Below are positions 44,325 to 52,350 of a stretch of DNA of 64,000 bases, piece by piece. Each line of letters opens with the position of its first letter. Position 1 is the first letter of the stretch. The notes under the pieces were generated by a model. It was not told the origin of the DNA. It was given only the letters and a program-made list of their open reading frames with translations, and did no database searches. The stretch comes from G963665545 sp963665545 (GTDB lineage: Bacteria; Pseudomonadota; Gammaproteobacteria; Xanthomonadales; SZUA-36), in contig CAXXKZ010000004.1 of NCBI GenBank assembly GCA_963665545.2, forward strand, positions 1,266,389 to 1,330,388, given 5' to 3'. A program made the position numbers and the translations under genes.

Positions 44325-45616
44325 GCTGCCATACCCTGGCTAAATTCGACCATGGATCGGCCGTTCCTGAGGTAGTATTCGAATTCATCCCAATAGTGCC
44401 GTAGAAAACCCTGAACGGGCCAGGCCGCAGCCTCACCAAAGGCGCAAATTGTATGCCCCTCTATCTGACCCGCGGCTGATTTGAGCAAATCGAGATCACC
44501 GCTCTTACCTTGCCCGGCAACAATTCGTTGCAGCATTCGATGCATCCATCCGGTACCCTCACGGCATGGCGTACATTGACCACAGGACTCCATGTGATAG
44601 AACTGAGCAATCCGCAGGCAGGCTTTGACCATACAGGTAGTGTCGTCCATAACGATGACGGCGCCCGACCCCAGCCCGCTCCCAGCTTTGCTGAGCGCGT
44701 CATAATCCATCGTGATGTCCATCATTGTGTCACCCGGCAGTACCGGCATTGACGAACCGCCCGGAATGACGCCTTTGAGTTTGCGCCCTTCCCTGAGCCC
44801 ACCAGCCATCTCCAGCAATTCCACAAATGGCGTTCCCAGCGGCACTTCATAATTGCCCGGCCGGGTCACGTGGCCGGAAACTGAAAAGCACTTGGGACCG
44901 CCATTGTTGGGCTTGCCAATACTCAAAAACCAATTCGCGCCATTGCGGATAATGTGGGGAACCGAGGCCAGGGTTTCGGTGTTGTTGATGGTTGAGGGCT
45001 TGCCGTAAAGTCCAAAATTCGCCGGAAAAGGCGGCTTGAATCGTGGTTGACCGATTTTCCCTTCCAGCGACTCCATCAGGGCGGTTTCTTCACCACAGAT
45101 GTAGGCGCCCGCGCCCAACACGCCGTAGATGTCCATGTCGACACCTGACCCCAGGATATTACTGCCTAAAAACCCCGCCGCGTAGGCATCTTTCAGAGCC
45201 TGCTCGAAGTGCTCAAACGGTTCATGGTGAAACTCGCCGCGCACGTAGTTGTAACCCACCGTTGCGCCCATGGAATAACCCGCAATGGCCATGCCTTCAA
45301 TGACCGCATGCGGATTAAATCTCAAAATATCCCGGTCGTGGCACGTTCCCGGCTCAGATTCATCGGAATTGCACAAAATGTATTTTTGCACGGGCGCCGA
45401 GCGCGGCATAAAACTCCATTTGAGACCGGTCGGAAAGCCGGCGCCGCCACGACCCCGCAAAGCGGAATCCTTGACCAGATCGATGATCTGCTCCGGCGGC
45501 GTTTTTTCTTCAAGAATCCCGCGCCACGCCTGGTACCCGTCAATTGACAGATAGGTGTCCATTGACCACGGCTGATCGGCATCAAGGGTTGTAAATACAA
45601 CGTTATGCTCGGCCAC
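44321..45616 (-). CDS. nuoF: NADH-quinone oxidoreductase subunit F
   Basis: The NADH- and FMN-binding subunit with cluster N3, 431 residues. Seen are the NADH site GRGGAGFPTGLKW, FMN site NSDESEPGTCHDRD, GAYICGEETALMESLEG and the cluster ligands ESCGQCTPCREG with a distal Cys in TICAFGEA. The start is a GTG at 45614-45616, directly after the nuoE stop. Confidence 0.98.
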   Translation of the reverse strand: MAEHNVVFTTLDADQPWSMDTYLSIDGYQAWRGILEEKTPPEQIIDLVKDSALRGRGGAGFPTGLKWSFMPRSAPVQKYILCNSDESEPGTCHDRDILRFNPHAVIEGMAIAGYSMGATVGYNYVRGEFHHEPFEHFEQALKDAYAAGFLGSNILGSGVDMDIYGVLGAGAYICGEETALMESLEGKIGQPRFKPPFPANFGLYGKPSTINNTETLASVPHIIRNGANWFLSIGKPNNGGPKCFSVSGHVTRPGNYEVPLGTPFVELLEMAGGLREGRKLKGVIPGGSSMPVLPGDTMMDITMDYDALSKAGSGLGSGAVIVMDDTTCMVKACLRIAQFYHMESCGQCTPCREGTGWMHRMLQRIVAGQGKSGDLDLLKSAAGQIEGHTICAFGEAAAWPVQGFLRHYWDEFEYYLRNGRSMVEFSQGMAA

Positions 45617-45618
45617 AT

Positions 45619-46125
45619 TTACTCCAACGCATCCAGGATTTCATCGATCCGTTGTTCATCCAGTTTCTCGTGGTAGTGTCCATCGACCACCATCATGGGC
45701 GCGCCACAGCAGGCGGCCAGGCACTCTTCTTCCCGAATCAGGGTGATCCGTCCGTCCGCCGTTGTTTCACCGAGACCGATGCCGAGTTTCTTTTGTGCGT
45801 ACTCGACAATGGCATCTGAGCCATTCAGCCAACACGAGATATTGGTACATATGTTTACCTTGTGGCGCCCCACAGGATGTAGATCGAACATCGAATAGAA
45901 CGAGGCCACCTCGTGCGCCCATACCGGTGGGAGATCAAGATATTGCGCCACGGCTTCGACCAATTGCCGGTCGAGCCATCCGCCATTCTGTTGCTGGGCG
46001 GCCATCAAGGCCTGGATGACAGCCGATCGCTTCTTGTCAGCAGGAAACTTTGCCAGCCAATGATCGATGACCTTGGTGGTCTCCTCGTGCAGCACCGAAG
46101 TGCTGCTGCGGCGAGCCTGAGCCAT
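45619..46125 (-). CDS. nuoE: NADH-quinone oxidoreductase subunit E
   Basis: Thioredoxin-like subunit holding [2Fe-2S] cluster N1a, 168 residues. The four ligands sit in NICTNISCWL and EECLAACCGAPMM. The ATG at 46123-46125 overlaps the nuoD stop by one base. Confidence 0.97.
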   Translation of the reverse strand: MAQARRSSTSVLHEETTKVIDHWLAKFPADKKRSAVIQALMAAQQQNGGWLDRQLVEAVAQYLDLPPVWAHEVASFYSMFDLHPVGRHKVNICTNISCWLNGSDAIVEYAQKKLGIGLGETTADGRITLIREEECLAACCGAPMMVVDGHYHEKLDEQRIDEILDALE

Positions 46126-47378
46126 CAGCGATCCACCTCACCGAATACCAGGTCCTGGGTGCTGATCATGGTGGGCACATCCGCCAACATGTGACCGCTG
46201 ATCATTTCATCCATTGCGCTCAAATGCGCAAATCCGGGGGCCCGCAGGTGCACTCGGAATGGCTTGTTGGCGCCGTCTGAAATCATGTAACAGCCAAATT
46301 CTCCCTTGGGTGCCTCGACAGCGACATAGGTATCACCTTCGGGCACGCAATAGCCCTCGGTGAACAATTTAAAGTGGTGGATAAGCGCTTCCATGTCGTC
46401 TTTCATATCTTCGCGCGTGGGCGGCGCCACTTTGAAATTCTTCAACATCACATGGCCCGGATTGGCACGCAGCCAGTCAACGCATTGAATAATAATGGCT
46501 GCCGATTGCCGCATTTCCTCAATGCGGACGAGGTAACGGTCATAACAGTCACCGTTTACGCCAACCGGAATGTCGAAATCCATTTTTTCATACATGGCGT
46601 AGGGTTGTTTTTTGCGCAGATCCCATTCCACACCCGATCCCCTGAGCATGGGACCTGAAAAGCCCAATTGCAGCGCTCTTTCAGGTGCAACGACCCCGAT
46701 ATTGACGGTGCGTTGCTTCCATATCCTGTTGTCCGTGAGGAGGGTTTCGTATTCATCCACCTTGGATGGAAAATCCCGCGCAAACGCTTCAATGAAATCC
46801 AGCAGGGATCCTTCGCGCCACTCGTTTTTTCTCTGCAGCGATTTCCCGCGTGTCCAGCGGGACGCCTCGAACACGGGCATCGCGTCAGGCAGATCCCGGT
46901 ATACACCGCCCGGCCGGTAGTAGGTGGCATGCATGCGCGCACCGGATACCGCTTCGTACATGTCCATGCACATTTCTCGCTCTCGAAACGCGTACAGAAA
47001 AACGGTCATTGCCCCCAGGTCGATACCGGCCGAACCGATCCACATCAGGTGATTGCGAATTCGGGTGATCTCATCGAACATTGTTCGGATGTATTGCGCC
47101 CTTGCGGTAGGCTCGATGCCGAGCAATTGTTCGATTGCCATGACATAGGCATGTTCGTTGCACATCATGGATACATAGTCCAACCGGTCCATATAGCCTA
47201 TGGACTGGTTATACGGCTTGCTTTCGGCCAGTTTCTCCGTGGCCCGATGCAATAAACCAATGTGCGGATCGGCCCGAACCACTGATTCTCCATCCATCTC
47301 CAGGACCAGGCGCAACACGCCGTGGGCAGCCGGGTGCTGTGGACCGAAATTGATCGTATAGTTGCGAATCTCGGCCAA
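46125..47378 (-). CDS. nuoD: NADH-quinone oxidoreductase subunit D
   Basis: The 49-kDa subunit lining the quinone site, 417 residues, encoded apart from nuoC, unlike the fused nuoCD of E. coli. Text includes NFGPQHPAAHGVLRLVLEMDGE, HIGLLHRATEKL and CVPEGDTYVAVEAPKGEFG. The start is TTG at 47376-47378 (MAEIRNYTINFG), 3 bp after the nuoC stop. Confidence 0.97.
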   Translation of the reverse strand: MAEIRNYTINFGPQHPAAHGVLRLVLEMDGESVVRADPHIGLLHRATEKLAESKPYNQSIGYMDRLDYVSMMCNEHAYVMAIEQLLGIEPTARAQYIRTMFDEITRIRNHLMWIGSAGIDLGAMTVFLYAFREREMCMDMYEAVSGARMHATYYRPGGVYRDLPDAMPVFEASRWTRGKSLQRKNEWREGSLLDFIEAFARDFPSKVDEYETLLTDNRIWKQRTVNIGVVAPERALQLGFSGPMLRGSGVEWDLRKKQPYAMYEKMDFDIPVGVNGDCYDRYLVRIEEMRQSAAIIIQCVDWLRANPGHVMLKNFKVAPPTREDMKDDMEALIHHFKLFTEGYCVPEGDTYVAVEAPKGEFGCYMISDGANKPFRVHLRAPGFAHLSAMDEMISGHMLADVPTMISTQDLVFGEVDR

Positions 47379-47381
47379 AAC

Positions 47382-48122
47382 TTATGACCCCGCCTGGTCT
47401 GGTCCGGATTCGGCAGCCAGGTCTATGTCGTCGGTCTTGTAACGCGAATCGATGCGCAGGACCCGAGGCACCAGGACCCGCGGCTCGATTTCAACGGGTT
47501 CATACACCACGCGCTTTTTCTCGGGATCGTAGCGCACCGCCACATTGCCAATCAGCGGAAAATCTTTTCGGAAAGGGTGGCCGCTAAAGCCATAATCTGT
47601 CAGGATCCGGCGCAAGTCAGGGTGACCTTCGAAGACAATTCCGAACAAATCGAAAGCCTCACGCTCATACCAATTGGCCGAATCCCAAGTGTCCACCAGT
47701 GACGGCATAATCGGCATGCCCTTATCCACCGCGAAACATCGCAACCGCAAGCGCCGATTGTGGCGAAAGGACAATAGATGAACGATCGCGGCAAAGCGCT
47801 CATTGTGTAGTTCGGCTCCGCGTTGTTCGGACCACCGGAATCGGCCTGGGCCCTGGCCTTCAACGGCCCGGCTGAAGCCTTCGCTGGTCGCATCGGTAGT
47901 TTCCCATTCCGTTTGGCCATAACCCATGTAATCCACGCCACACAGGTCGGTAAGCTGTTCGTACGCGAATTCTTCATCGTCGCGCAGCTTGCGGCAGACC
48001 TCCAGCCAGTTATCGGCCGAAACGTCAATCGAAACAATGCCTGACCTGCTGCCAGTGACTTTCACCATAGCGCCGAAGTGCCCGGCGAATTGCTCGATGA
48101 TCGCTTTGCGAAGATCGCTCAT
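47382..48122 (-). CDS. nuoC: NADH-quinone oxidoreductase subunit C
   Basis: The 30-kDa hydrophilic subunit, 246 residues. It shows DLCGVDYMGY, IVHLLSFRHNRRLRLRCF, SANWYEREAFDLFGIVFEGHPDLRRILTDYGF-type text and HPFRKDFPLIG. Between the first two lies an insertion of about 30 residues relative to short family members. ATG at 48120-48122, 4 bp from nuoB. Confidence 0.97.
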   Translation of the reverse strand: MSDLRKAIIEQFAGHFGAMVKVTGSRSGIVSIDVSADNWLEVCRKLRDDEEFAYEQLTDLCGVDYMGYGQTEWETTDATSEGFSRAVEGQGPGRFRWSEQRGAELHNERFAAIVHLLSFRHNRRLRLRCFAVDKGMPIMPSLVDTWDSANWYEREAFDLFGIVFEGHPDLRRILTDYGFSGHPFRKDFPLIGNVAVRYDPEKKRVVYEPVEIEPRVLVPRVLRIDSRYKTDDIDLAAESGPDQAGS

Positions 48123-48126
48123 GTGA

Positions 48127-48651
48127 TCACCGGGCTATGGTATTGGTGCGGCGAATCTTCGCCTGAAGCTGCAATATGCCGTAAATTAGGGCCTCCGCTG
48201 TTGGCGGGCAGCCGGGCACATAAATGTCCACTGGCACAATGCGATCACAGCCGCGAACGACAGCATATGAGTAGTGGTAATAGCCGCCGCCATTGGCGCA
48301 GGACCCCATGCTAATGACCCACTTCGGGTCGGGCATCTGGTCGTAGACTTTTCGCATGGCCGGCGCCATTTTGTTACATAAGGTACCCGCGACGATGAGG
48401 ACGTCGGACTGCCTGGGGCTCGGTCTGTACATCACCCCGAATCGGTCCAGATCGTAGCGCGAGGCCCCGGCGTGCATCATTTCCACGGCGCAACAGGCCA
48501 GCCCGAAAGACATGGGCCACAAAGAACCGGTGCGGGCCCCATTGACGAGTGAATCGATGCTGGTCGTCACCCAGCCCTGGTTGATCACAGGATTTTGGTC
48601 AGCGCCGGGCCTGAGCAGGTCATCGACGCTCTGAAGTTCGCTCACTCCCAT
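48127..48651 (-). CDS. nuoB: NADH-quinone oxidoreductase subunit B
   Basis: It holds cluster N2, the last Fe-S centre before quinone. The ligands are the double Cys in FGLACCAVEMMHAG, the Cys in SMGSCANGGGYY and VPGCPPTAEAL. From the ATG at 48649-48651, which overlaps the end of nuoA, it has 174 residues; a GTG two codons further is an alternative. Confidence 0.97.
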   Translation of the reverse strand: MGVSELQSVDDLLRPGADQNPVINQGWVTTSIDSLVNGARTGSLWPMSFGLACCAVEMMHAGASRYDLDRFGVMYRPSPRQSDVLIVAGTLCNKMAPAMRKVYDQMPDPKWVISMGSCANGGGYYHYSYAVVRGCDRIVPVDIYVPGCPPTAEALIYGILQLQAKIRRTNTIAR

Positions 48652-48998
48652 TCCAGCGCTCCTTTCTTCCACAGGAAAAAGAATCCGATGACCAGCTCGG
48701 CAACAAATATGACCATCGCAACCAGCCCGTACGTGCCCAGCTCATCGAGCGCGATGGCCCAGGGCATGAAGAAGGCGATTTCCAGGTCAAAAATGATGAA
48801 CAGGATGGCCACCAGATAGTAGCGCACATCAAACTTCATGCGCGTGTCTTCAAAAGCTTCGAATCCACATTCATAGGGGGAAAGTTTTTCGCTATCGGGA
48901 TTGTGCTGCCCGAGCAGGTTGCCAAGCAACAGAAGCACGATACCCAATGCGCCCGACACCGCAATGAAAATCAAAATCGGAAAATATTCCGCCAGCAT
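48642..48998 (-). CDS. nuoA: NADH-quinone oxidoreductase subunit A
   Basis: Three-helix membrane subunit, 118 residues, first gene of the operon. SPYECGFEAFEDTRMKFDVRYYLVAILFIIFDLEIAF is the family core. Its ATG at 48996-48998 lies only 19 bp after the tRNA-Leu 3' end, too close for a separate strong promoter, so nuo is probably read from upstream of the tRNA. Confidence 0.98.
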   Translation of the reverse strand: MLAEYFPILIFIAVSGALGIVLLLLGNLLGQHNPDSEKLSPYECGFEAFEDTRMKFDVRYYLVAILFIIFDLEIAFFMPWAIALDELGTYGLVAMVIFVAELVIGFFFLWKKGALEWE

Positions 48999-49017
48999 GC
49001 TTGTCTCTCTGTGTCAA

Positions 49018-49102
49018 TGGTGCCCAAGGCCGGACTCGAACCGGCACGGCTTTCGCCACTACCCCCTCAAGATAGCGTGTCTACCAATTCCACCACTTGG
49101 GC
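49018..49102 (-). tRNA. tRNA-Leu (GAG)
   Basis: An 85-base class II tRNA with encoded CCA, a long variable arm and acceptor stem GCCCAAG/CTTGGGC. The anticodon stem-loop is CTATC-TTGAGGG-GGTAG, giving anticodon GAG. It is wedged 6 bp after secG and 19 bp before nuoA, as in many gammaproteobacteria where secG is followed by tRNA-Leu. It must be cut from a longer transcript. Confidence 0.96.
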
Positions 49103-49108
49103 CAGCCT

Positions 49109-49696
49109 TCAAAATCCGCCGGAGTCCGTACCTGGTTCGACAGGAGAACCCGCTGAATTGTCCGGTTGATCGAGCAGTGTGCCGTCTTCCAATTGCGGCA
49201 AGTCCGCGGCTTCATCGACGCCCTGCAATGCGCCATCATCTGCCGCGGAACCCGGTGCATCCAGGGATAGCAGATCACTGTCGGTGGATTCAGTAGAATC
49301 AAGACCCGATGCCCCGGATCCCGAATCGAGGCCCGTTTCGGTGACGGAATTGTCAACGCCTTGCACGTTGTCCTGAAGCGCCTGCTCCAGGACTTCACCA
49401 AACTCGTTTTCCGGTGCCGTCAGAGGTGCGGAATCCATCACGCCAAGATCCACCTCGGGAAGGCCCATTGTCCGCGAAACCAGAACTCCGATGGTTAGAC
49501 TGAGCGTGCAAAACAGCGCTGCAAGCACCCAGGTGGTCCTGGAAAGGAAATTTCCGGCGCCGCGGGCGCCAAAAACCGTCCCGGAAGCGCCACTGCCAAA
49601 TGCAGCGCCGGCAATTGCGCCCTGACCCTTTTGAATCAGCACAAAGCCAACCAGGGAGATGGCAATTAAGACGTGAAAAATGTTCAGAATTTGCAT
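49109..49696 (-). CDS. secG: SecG, protein-export membrane subunit, with long acidic tail
   Basis: SecG supports SecYEG translocation. The two transmembrane helices (ILNIFHVLIAISLVGFVLI and WVLAALFCTLSLTIGVLV) with the loop QGAIAGAAFGSGASGTVFG are canonical and end by residue 75. A further 120 residues rich in Asp, Ser, Gly, Glu and Leu follow, without Cys and nearly without basic residues. Most SecG proteins are about 75-130 residues, so the tail is unusually long. No frameshift is suspected since the frame is open and terminates just before the tRNA. Start ATG 49694-49696. Confidence 0.95.
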   Translation of the reverse strand: MQILNIFHVLIAISLVGFVLIQKGQGAIAGAAFGSGASGTVFGARGAGNFLSRTTWVLAALFCTLSLTIGVLVSRTMGLPEVDLGVMDSAPLTAPENEFGEVLEQALQDNVQGVDNSVTETGLDSGSGASGLDSTESTDSDLLSLDAPGSAADDGALQGVDEAADLPQLEDGTLLDQPDNSAGSPVEPGTDSGGF

Positions 49697-49705
49697 ACTT
49701 TATCT

Positions 49706-50461
49706 CTAAGTGCTGGCCGCATGGTATATGGCCAGAAAGTCCGCAGCTTGCAGCGAAGCGCCGCCCACAAGGCCTCCATCGATGTCTTGGCGGGCAAACA
49801 AATCGGCGGCATTGGATCCATTCACACTGCCGCCGTACAAAATTCTTAATTGACCGCCAATTATACCATCGAGTGCGACCAATTTGGTACGAATAAATGA
49901 ATGCACGGCCTGTGCCTGGTCAGGTGAGGCGATTTTCCCCGTACCAATTGCCCATACGGGCTCATAGGCAACCGTGGCTAGACCGAATCCCTCGATTCCC
50001 ACCCGCTCGAGTATGGCATCGATTTGCCGCTCGATCACCCCTCTCGTTGCATCATTTTCCCGCTCCTGAAGGGTTTCGCCTACGCAAAGTACAGGTTCCA
50101 GACCGGCGGCCAGCGCCGATTCAAATCTGCAGGCAACATCCTGGTCTGTTTCCCCATAAAGGCTTCTACGCTCAGAATGGCCCACCAATACATAACGGCA
50201 ACCCAGGTCAGTGAGCATCTGCGCGGATACTTCCCCACTGTGCGCGCCAGCCGGCAATGGGCTGAGGGTTTGCGCTCCCCACGCGATCGGACTGCCGGCA
50301 GCAAGGCCTGCAACATCTGATAAGTAAGGAAAAGGTGGAAACACAGCCATATCCGCGCGATCACCGGCTTTGACGGACGTTAGCAGATCGCCCATCAGGC
50401 TTTTGACCATGGCTTTTGAACCATTCATTTTCCAGTTTCCTGCGACCAGAATTCTTCGCAT
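49706..50461 (-). CDS. tpiA: Triosephosphate isomerase
   Basis: A 251-residue TIM barrel that interconverts dihydroxyacetone phosphate and glyceraldehyde 3-phosphate. The active-site residues are Lys in NWKMNG, His in VLVGHSERR and Glu in AYEPVWAIGTG; the phosphate loop is ILYGGSVNGSNA. It starts at ATG 50459-50461 and is followed by secG after 9 bp. The 62 bp shared with osmC must hold promoters for both. Confidence 0.98.
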   Translation of the reverse strand: MRRILVAGNWKMNGSKAMVKSLMGDLLTSVKAGDRADMAVFPPFPYLSDVAGLAAGSPIAWGAQTLSPLPAGAHSGEVSAQMLTDLGCRYVLVGHSERRSLYGETDQDVACRFESALAAGLEPVLCVGETLQERENDATRGVIERQIDAILERVGIEGFGLATVAYEPVWAIGTGKIASPDQAQAVHSFIRTKLVALDGIIGGQLRILYGGSVNGSNAADLFARQDIDGGLVGGASLQAADFLAIYHAAST

Positions 50462-50523
50462 GATATGCTCCCACGACGGTGTGTGTTCGGGCGCGCGCTA
50501 GTGTACTGCATCGAGGACAACCC

Positions 50524-50973
50524 ATGTCGGAGCATATTGCTACGATTGACTGGAAAAGACAAAGCGATAGTTTCGCTTACGCCGATTACAACCGCTCCCA
50601 CACCTGGCGCGTGCCGAACGGGCCTCCAATTGAAGCTTCGGCGGCGCCGAAATATCTTGGAACACCAGGCCGAATGGACCCCGAAGAAGCGCTCGTCGCA
50701 GCGATTTCATCCTGTCATATGCTGACCTTCCTGGCCATTTGCGCACGTAAGCGCCTGATCGTTGATGCCTATCAGGACGAAGCCAAAGGTTTCATGGAAA
50801 AAAATGATGACGGCGCCCTAGCGATCATCCGGGTCGAATTGTCACCCCGGATCCGTTTTTCCGGCCCCACGCCGGACCAGGAGCAGCTCAAAGACATCCA
50901 CCATCTGTCGCATCAACAATGTTTTATTGCCAACTCAGTGCGCACCAATATCCAACTCACCCGAATGTGCTGA
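50524..50973 (+). CDS. OsmC/Ohr-family peroxide-reducing protein
   Basis: A thiol-dependent peroxidase-type protein of 149 residues. The two redox cysteines are in ISSCHMLTFLAIC and SHQQCFIANSV, and PEEALVAAISSCH matches the family. The ATG at 50524-50526 is selected; fifteen further codons are open upstream in a tpiA-divergent promoter region. It belongs to the OsmC side of the family, rather than Ohr, by its second Cys context. It stands alone on the plus strand. Confidence 0.85.
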   Translation: MSEHIATIDWKRQSDSFAYADYNRSHTWRVPNGPPIEASAAPKYLGTPGRMDPEEALVAAISSCHMLTFLAICARKRLIVDAYQDEAKGFMEKNDDGALAIIRVELSPRIRFSGPTPDQEQLKDIHHLSHQQCFIANSVRTNIQLTRMC

Positions 50974-51020
50974 CCGCAGTCGCATCGCAGGCGAATGAAG
51001 GGAAGCGAAACGCCATCTAA

Positions 51021-51561
51021 CTGTGAATTCCAGCAACGTTCTTCACAAAAGTGCGCCAAAATCTAGTTGGTTTTCAGCTCATCGTTCGAATTGGCTGGGG
51101 TGTCTGCGTCTGTCATCTTTATCAGGGAGCCGGCTGAGAGTAACAGTGCTGTTTCCAGGACGCGCCACACGGCGCCTGCGGCGCCTGCACATCCCTCGGC
51201 AATTGCTCCCGGCATGGCTCTACCTCCCACATCCATGTGGTCGTGTGGGCTCCTCTTGAAACATCCTGTTTCAAAGGGTCCCTGGAAGCAGCACTGTCAC
51301 TCAAAGTGTCGTGAGGGGGTTGTGGTGCGCTCCATCAAGGTGGATGCCGAGGGACGACAAGCGACTGGGTCGCTGGTCCATGGATGGACCAGCGAGGCGA
51401 CACGGAACAGGATGTTCCGTTGGAGCCGACCCACAAAGCGCGAAGGAGTGAGGGTAGCCCGAAGGGCCATCCACCAGGAGCGAACCGCAACTCCCTCACG
51501 GCGCTTTGCGGTAACAATGGCACCTAACCTCACCTGTGAATAACGTTGCTGAAATTCACAG
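51021..51561. mobile_element. 541-bp non-coding element with 27-bp terminal inverted repeats
   Basis: The 588 bp between osmC and the metalloprotease hold no credible gene. Ends 51021-51047 and 51535-51561 are inverted copies matching at 25 of 27 positions (CTGTGAATT.CAGCAACGTT core), and CTAA flanks both (51017-51020, 51562-51565), as a 4-bp target duplication would. Each end is itself partly palindromic (TGTGAA..TTCACA). Inside are two long inverted pairs, 51138-51159 with 51281-51302 (20/22) and 51311-51333 with 51477-51499 (20/23), plus short hairpins at 51227-51240, 51256-51274, 51371-51394 and 51402-51420. A MITE-like or structured-RNA element is likely. Confidence 0.75.
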
Positions 51562-52350
51562 CTAACGGTCAAGCTGCGCATAAAACCCGATTTCTTCGGC
51601 GGTCTTGCGGCCAATTTTGCATTGATCCAGTGAATCGGGCATCACCGAAGACCAGGAATTCAGTGGAATGCGGCCGCCCATGATCTCCGCCTTGGACTGG
51701 GGAAAAAGCGGGACCTGTTGCGGCGCCGCATATCCGAATGGATATTCAGGCTCAAGGTTTCCCATGAGGTATTTGTCCGTGGCCCCGAATACGTGGAGCA
51801 ATTCATGCGCCATTACAACCTGGTTGGTCCTGTTCATACGCTTTGAAGCATAGGCGTTTACAAGGCCAAAACGGCCCTTGCGCATGGCCACGGACATTTC
51901 AAGTTCCTCACCGACGCTTTTGTCGTGATAGAGGACGAACAGTTGTATATCCGCACCAACAAGACCGTCATTGGCATCCATACGCCAGGCCCACCAACGC
52001 ATCTTCAGGCTCCATAGACCCACAGCAATGGGGCTCAGTCGTTCGGGCAAGGGCGGCGGCAGGGATTCGCTGGGCGAAGCCATTTGAAACTGCAATACGG
52101 GTGCCAGAAAAATCCCATAATTGGCAGACTCCCTGTCGAGAAAATTGTTGATGTCCTGGTAGAAAGTGGTATCGGCCTTTGCCACATAATCCCAGGTACC
52201 TGAACGCCCATCGGCCACAATGGGGTAAACAGTGATCCAAACCGGGCTCTCCCAATTTGCAAGCCGCCGATCTGTCATCCAGTTTCCAACCACGATTACG
52301 AACAGAACAGTTAGCAAAAAGACCACCCGGACCAGCTTGAAAAAGCTCAT
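51562..52350 (-). CDS. Small membrane-anchored putative zinc metalloprotease
   Basis: The 262-residue protein starts with a transmembrane helix (LVRVVFLLTVLFVIVVGNWM) and has the zinc motif HELLH in QVVMAHELLHVFGATDKY, followed by PQSKAEIMGGRIPLNSWSSVMPDSLDQCKIGRKTAEEIGFY, typical of metzincin-like folds with a Met-containing turn. The domain otherwise matches no family I can name. Its ATG overlaps the pmbA stop (ATGA), so the two are translated together. Its stop codon lies exactly at the edge of the inverted-repeat element. Periplasm-facing activity is inferred from the single anchor. Confidence 0.75.
   Translation of the reverse strand: MSFFKLVRVVFLLTVLFVIVVGNWMTDRRLANWESPVWITVYPIVADGRSGTWDYVAKADTTFYQDINNFLDRESANYGIFLAPVLQFQMASPSESLPPPLPERLSPIAVGLWSLKMRWWAWRMDANDGLVGADIQLFVLYHDKSVGEELEMSVAMRKGRFGLVNAYASKRMNRTNQVVMAHELLHVFGATDKYLMGNLEPEYPFGYAAPQQVPLFPQSKAEIMGGRIPLNSWSSVMPDSLDQCKIGRKTAEEIGFYAQLDR

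Noticed and set aside
51067..51614. Open frames within the inverted-repeat element on both strands
   Set aside because: They follow palindromic DNA, have no ribosome sites or protein-like text, and shift across the hairpins.
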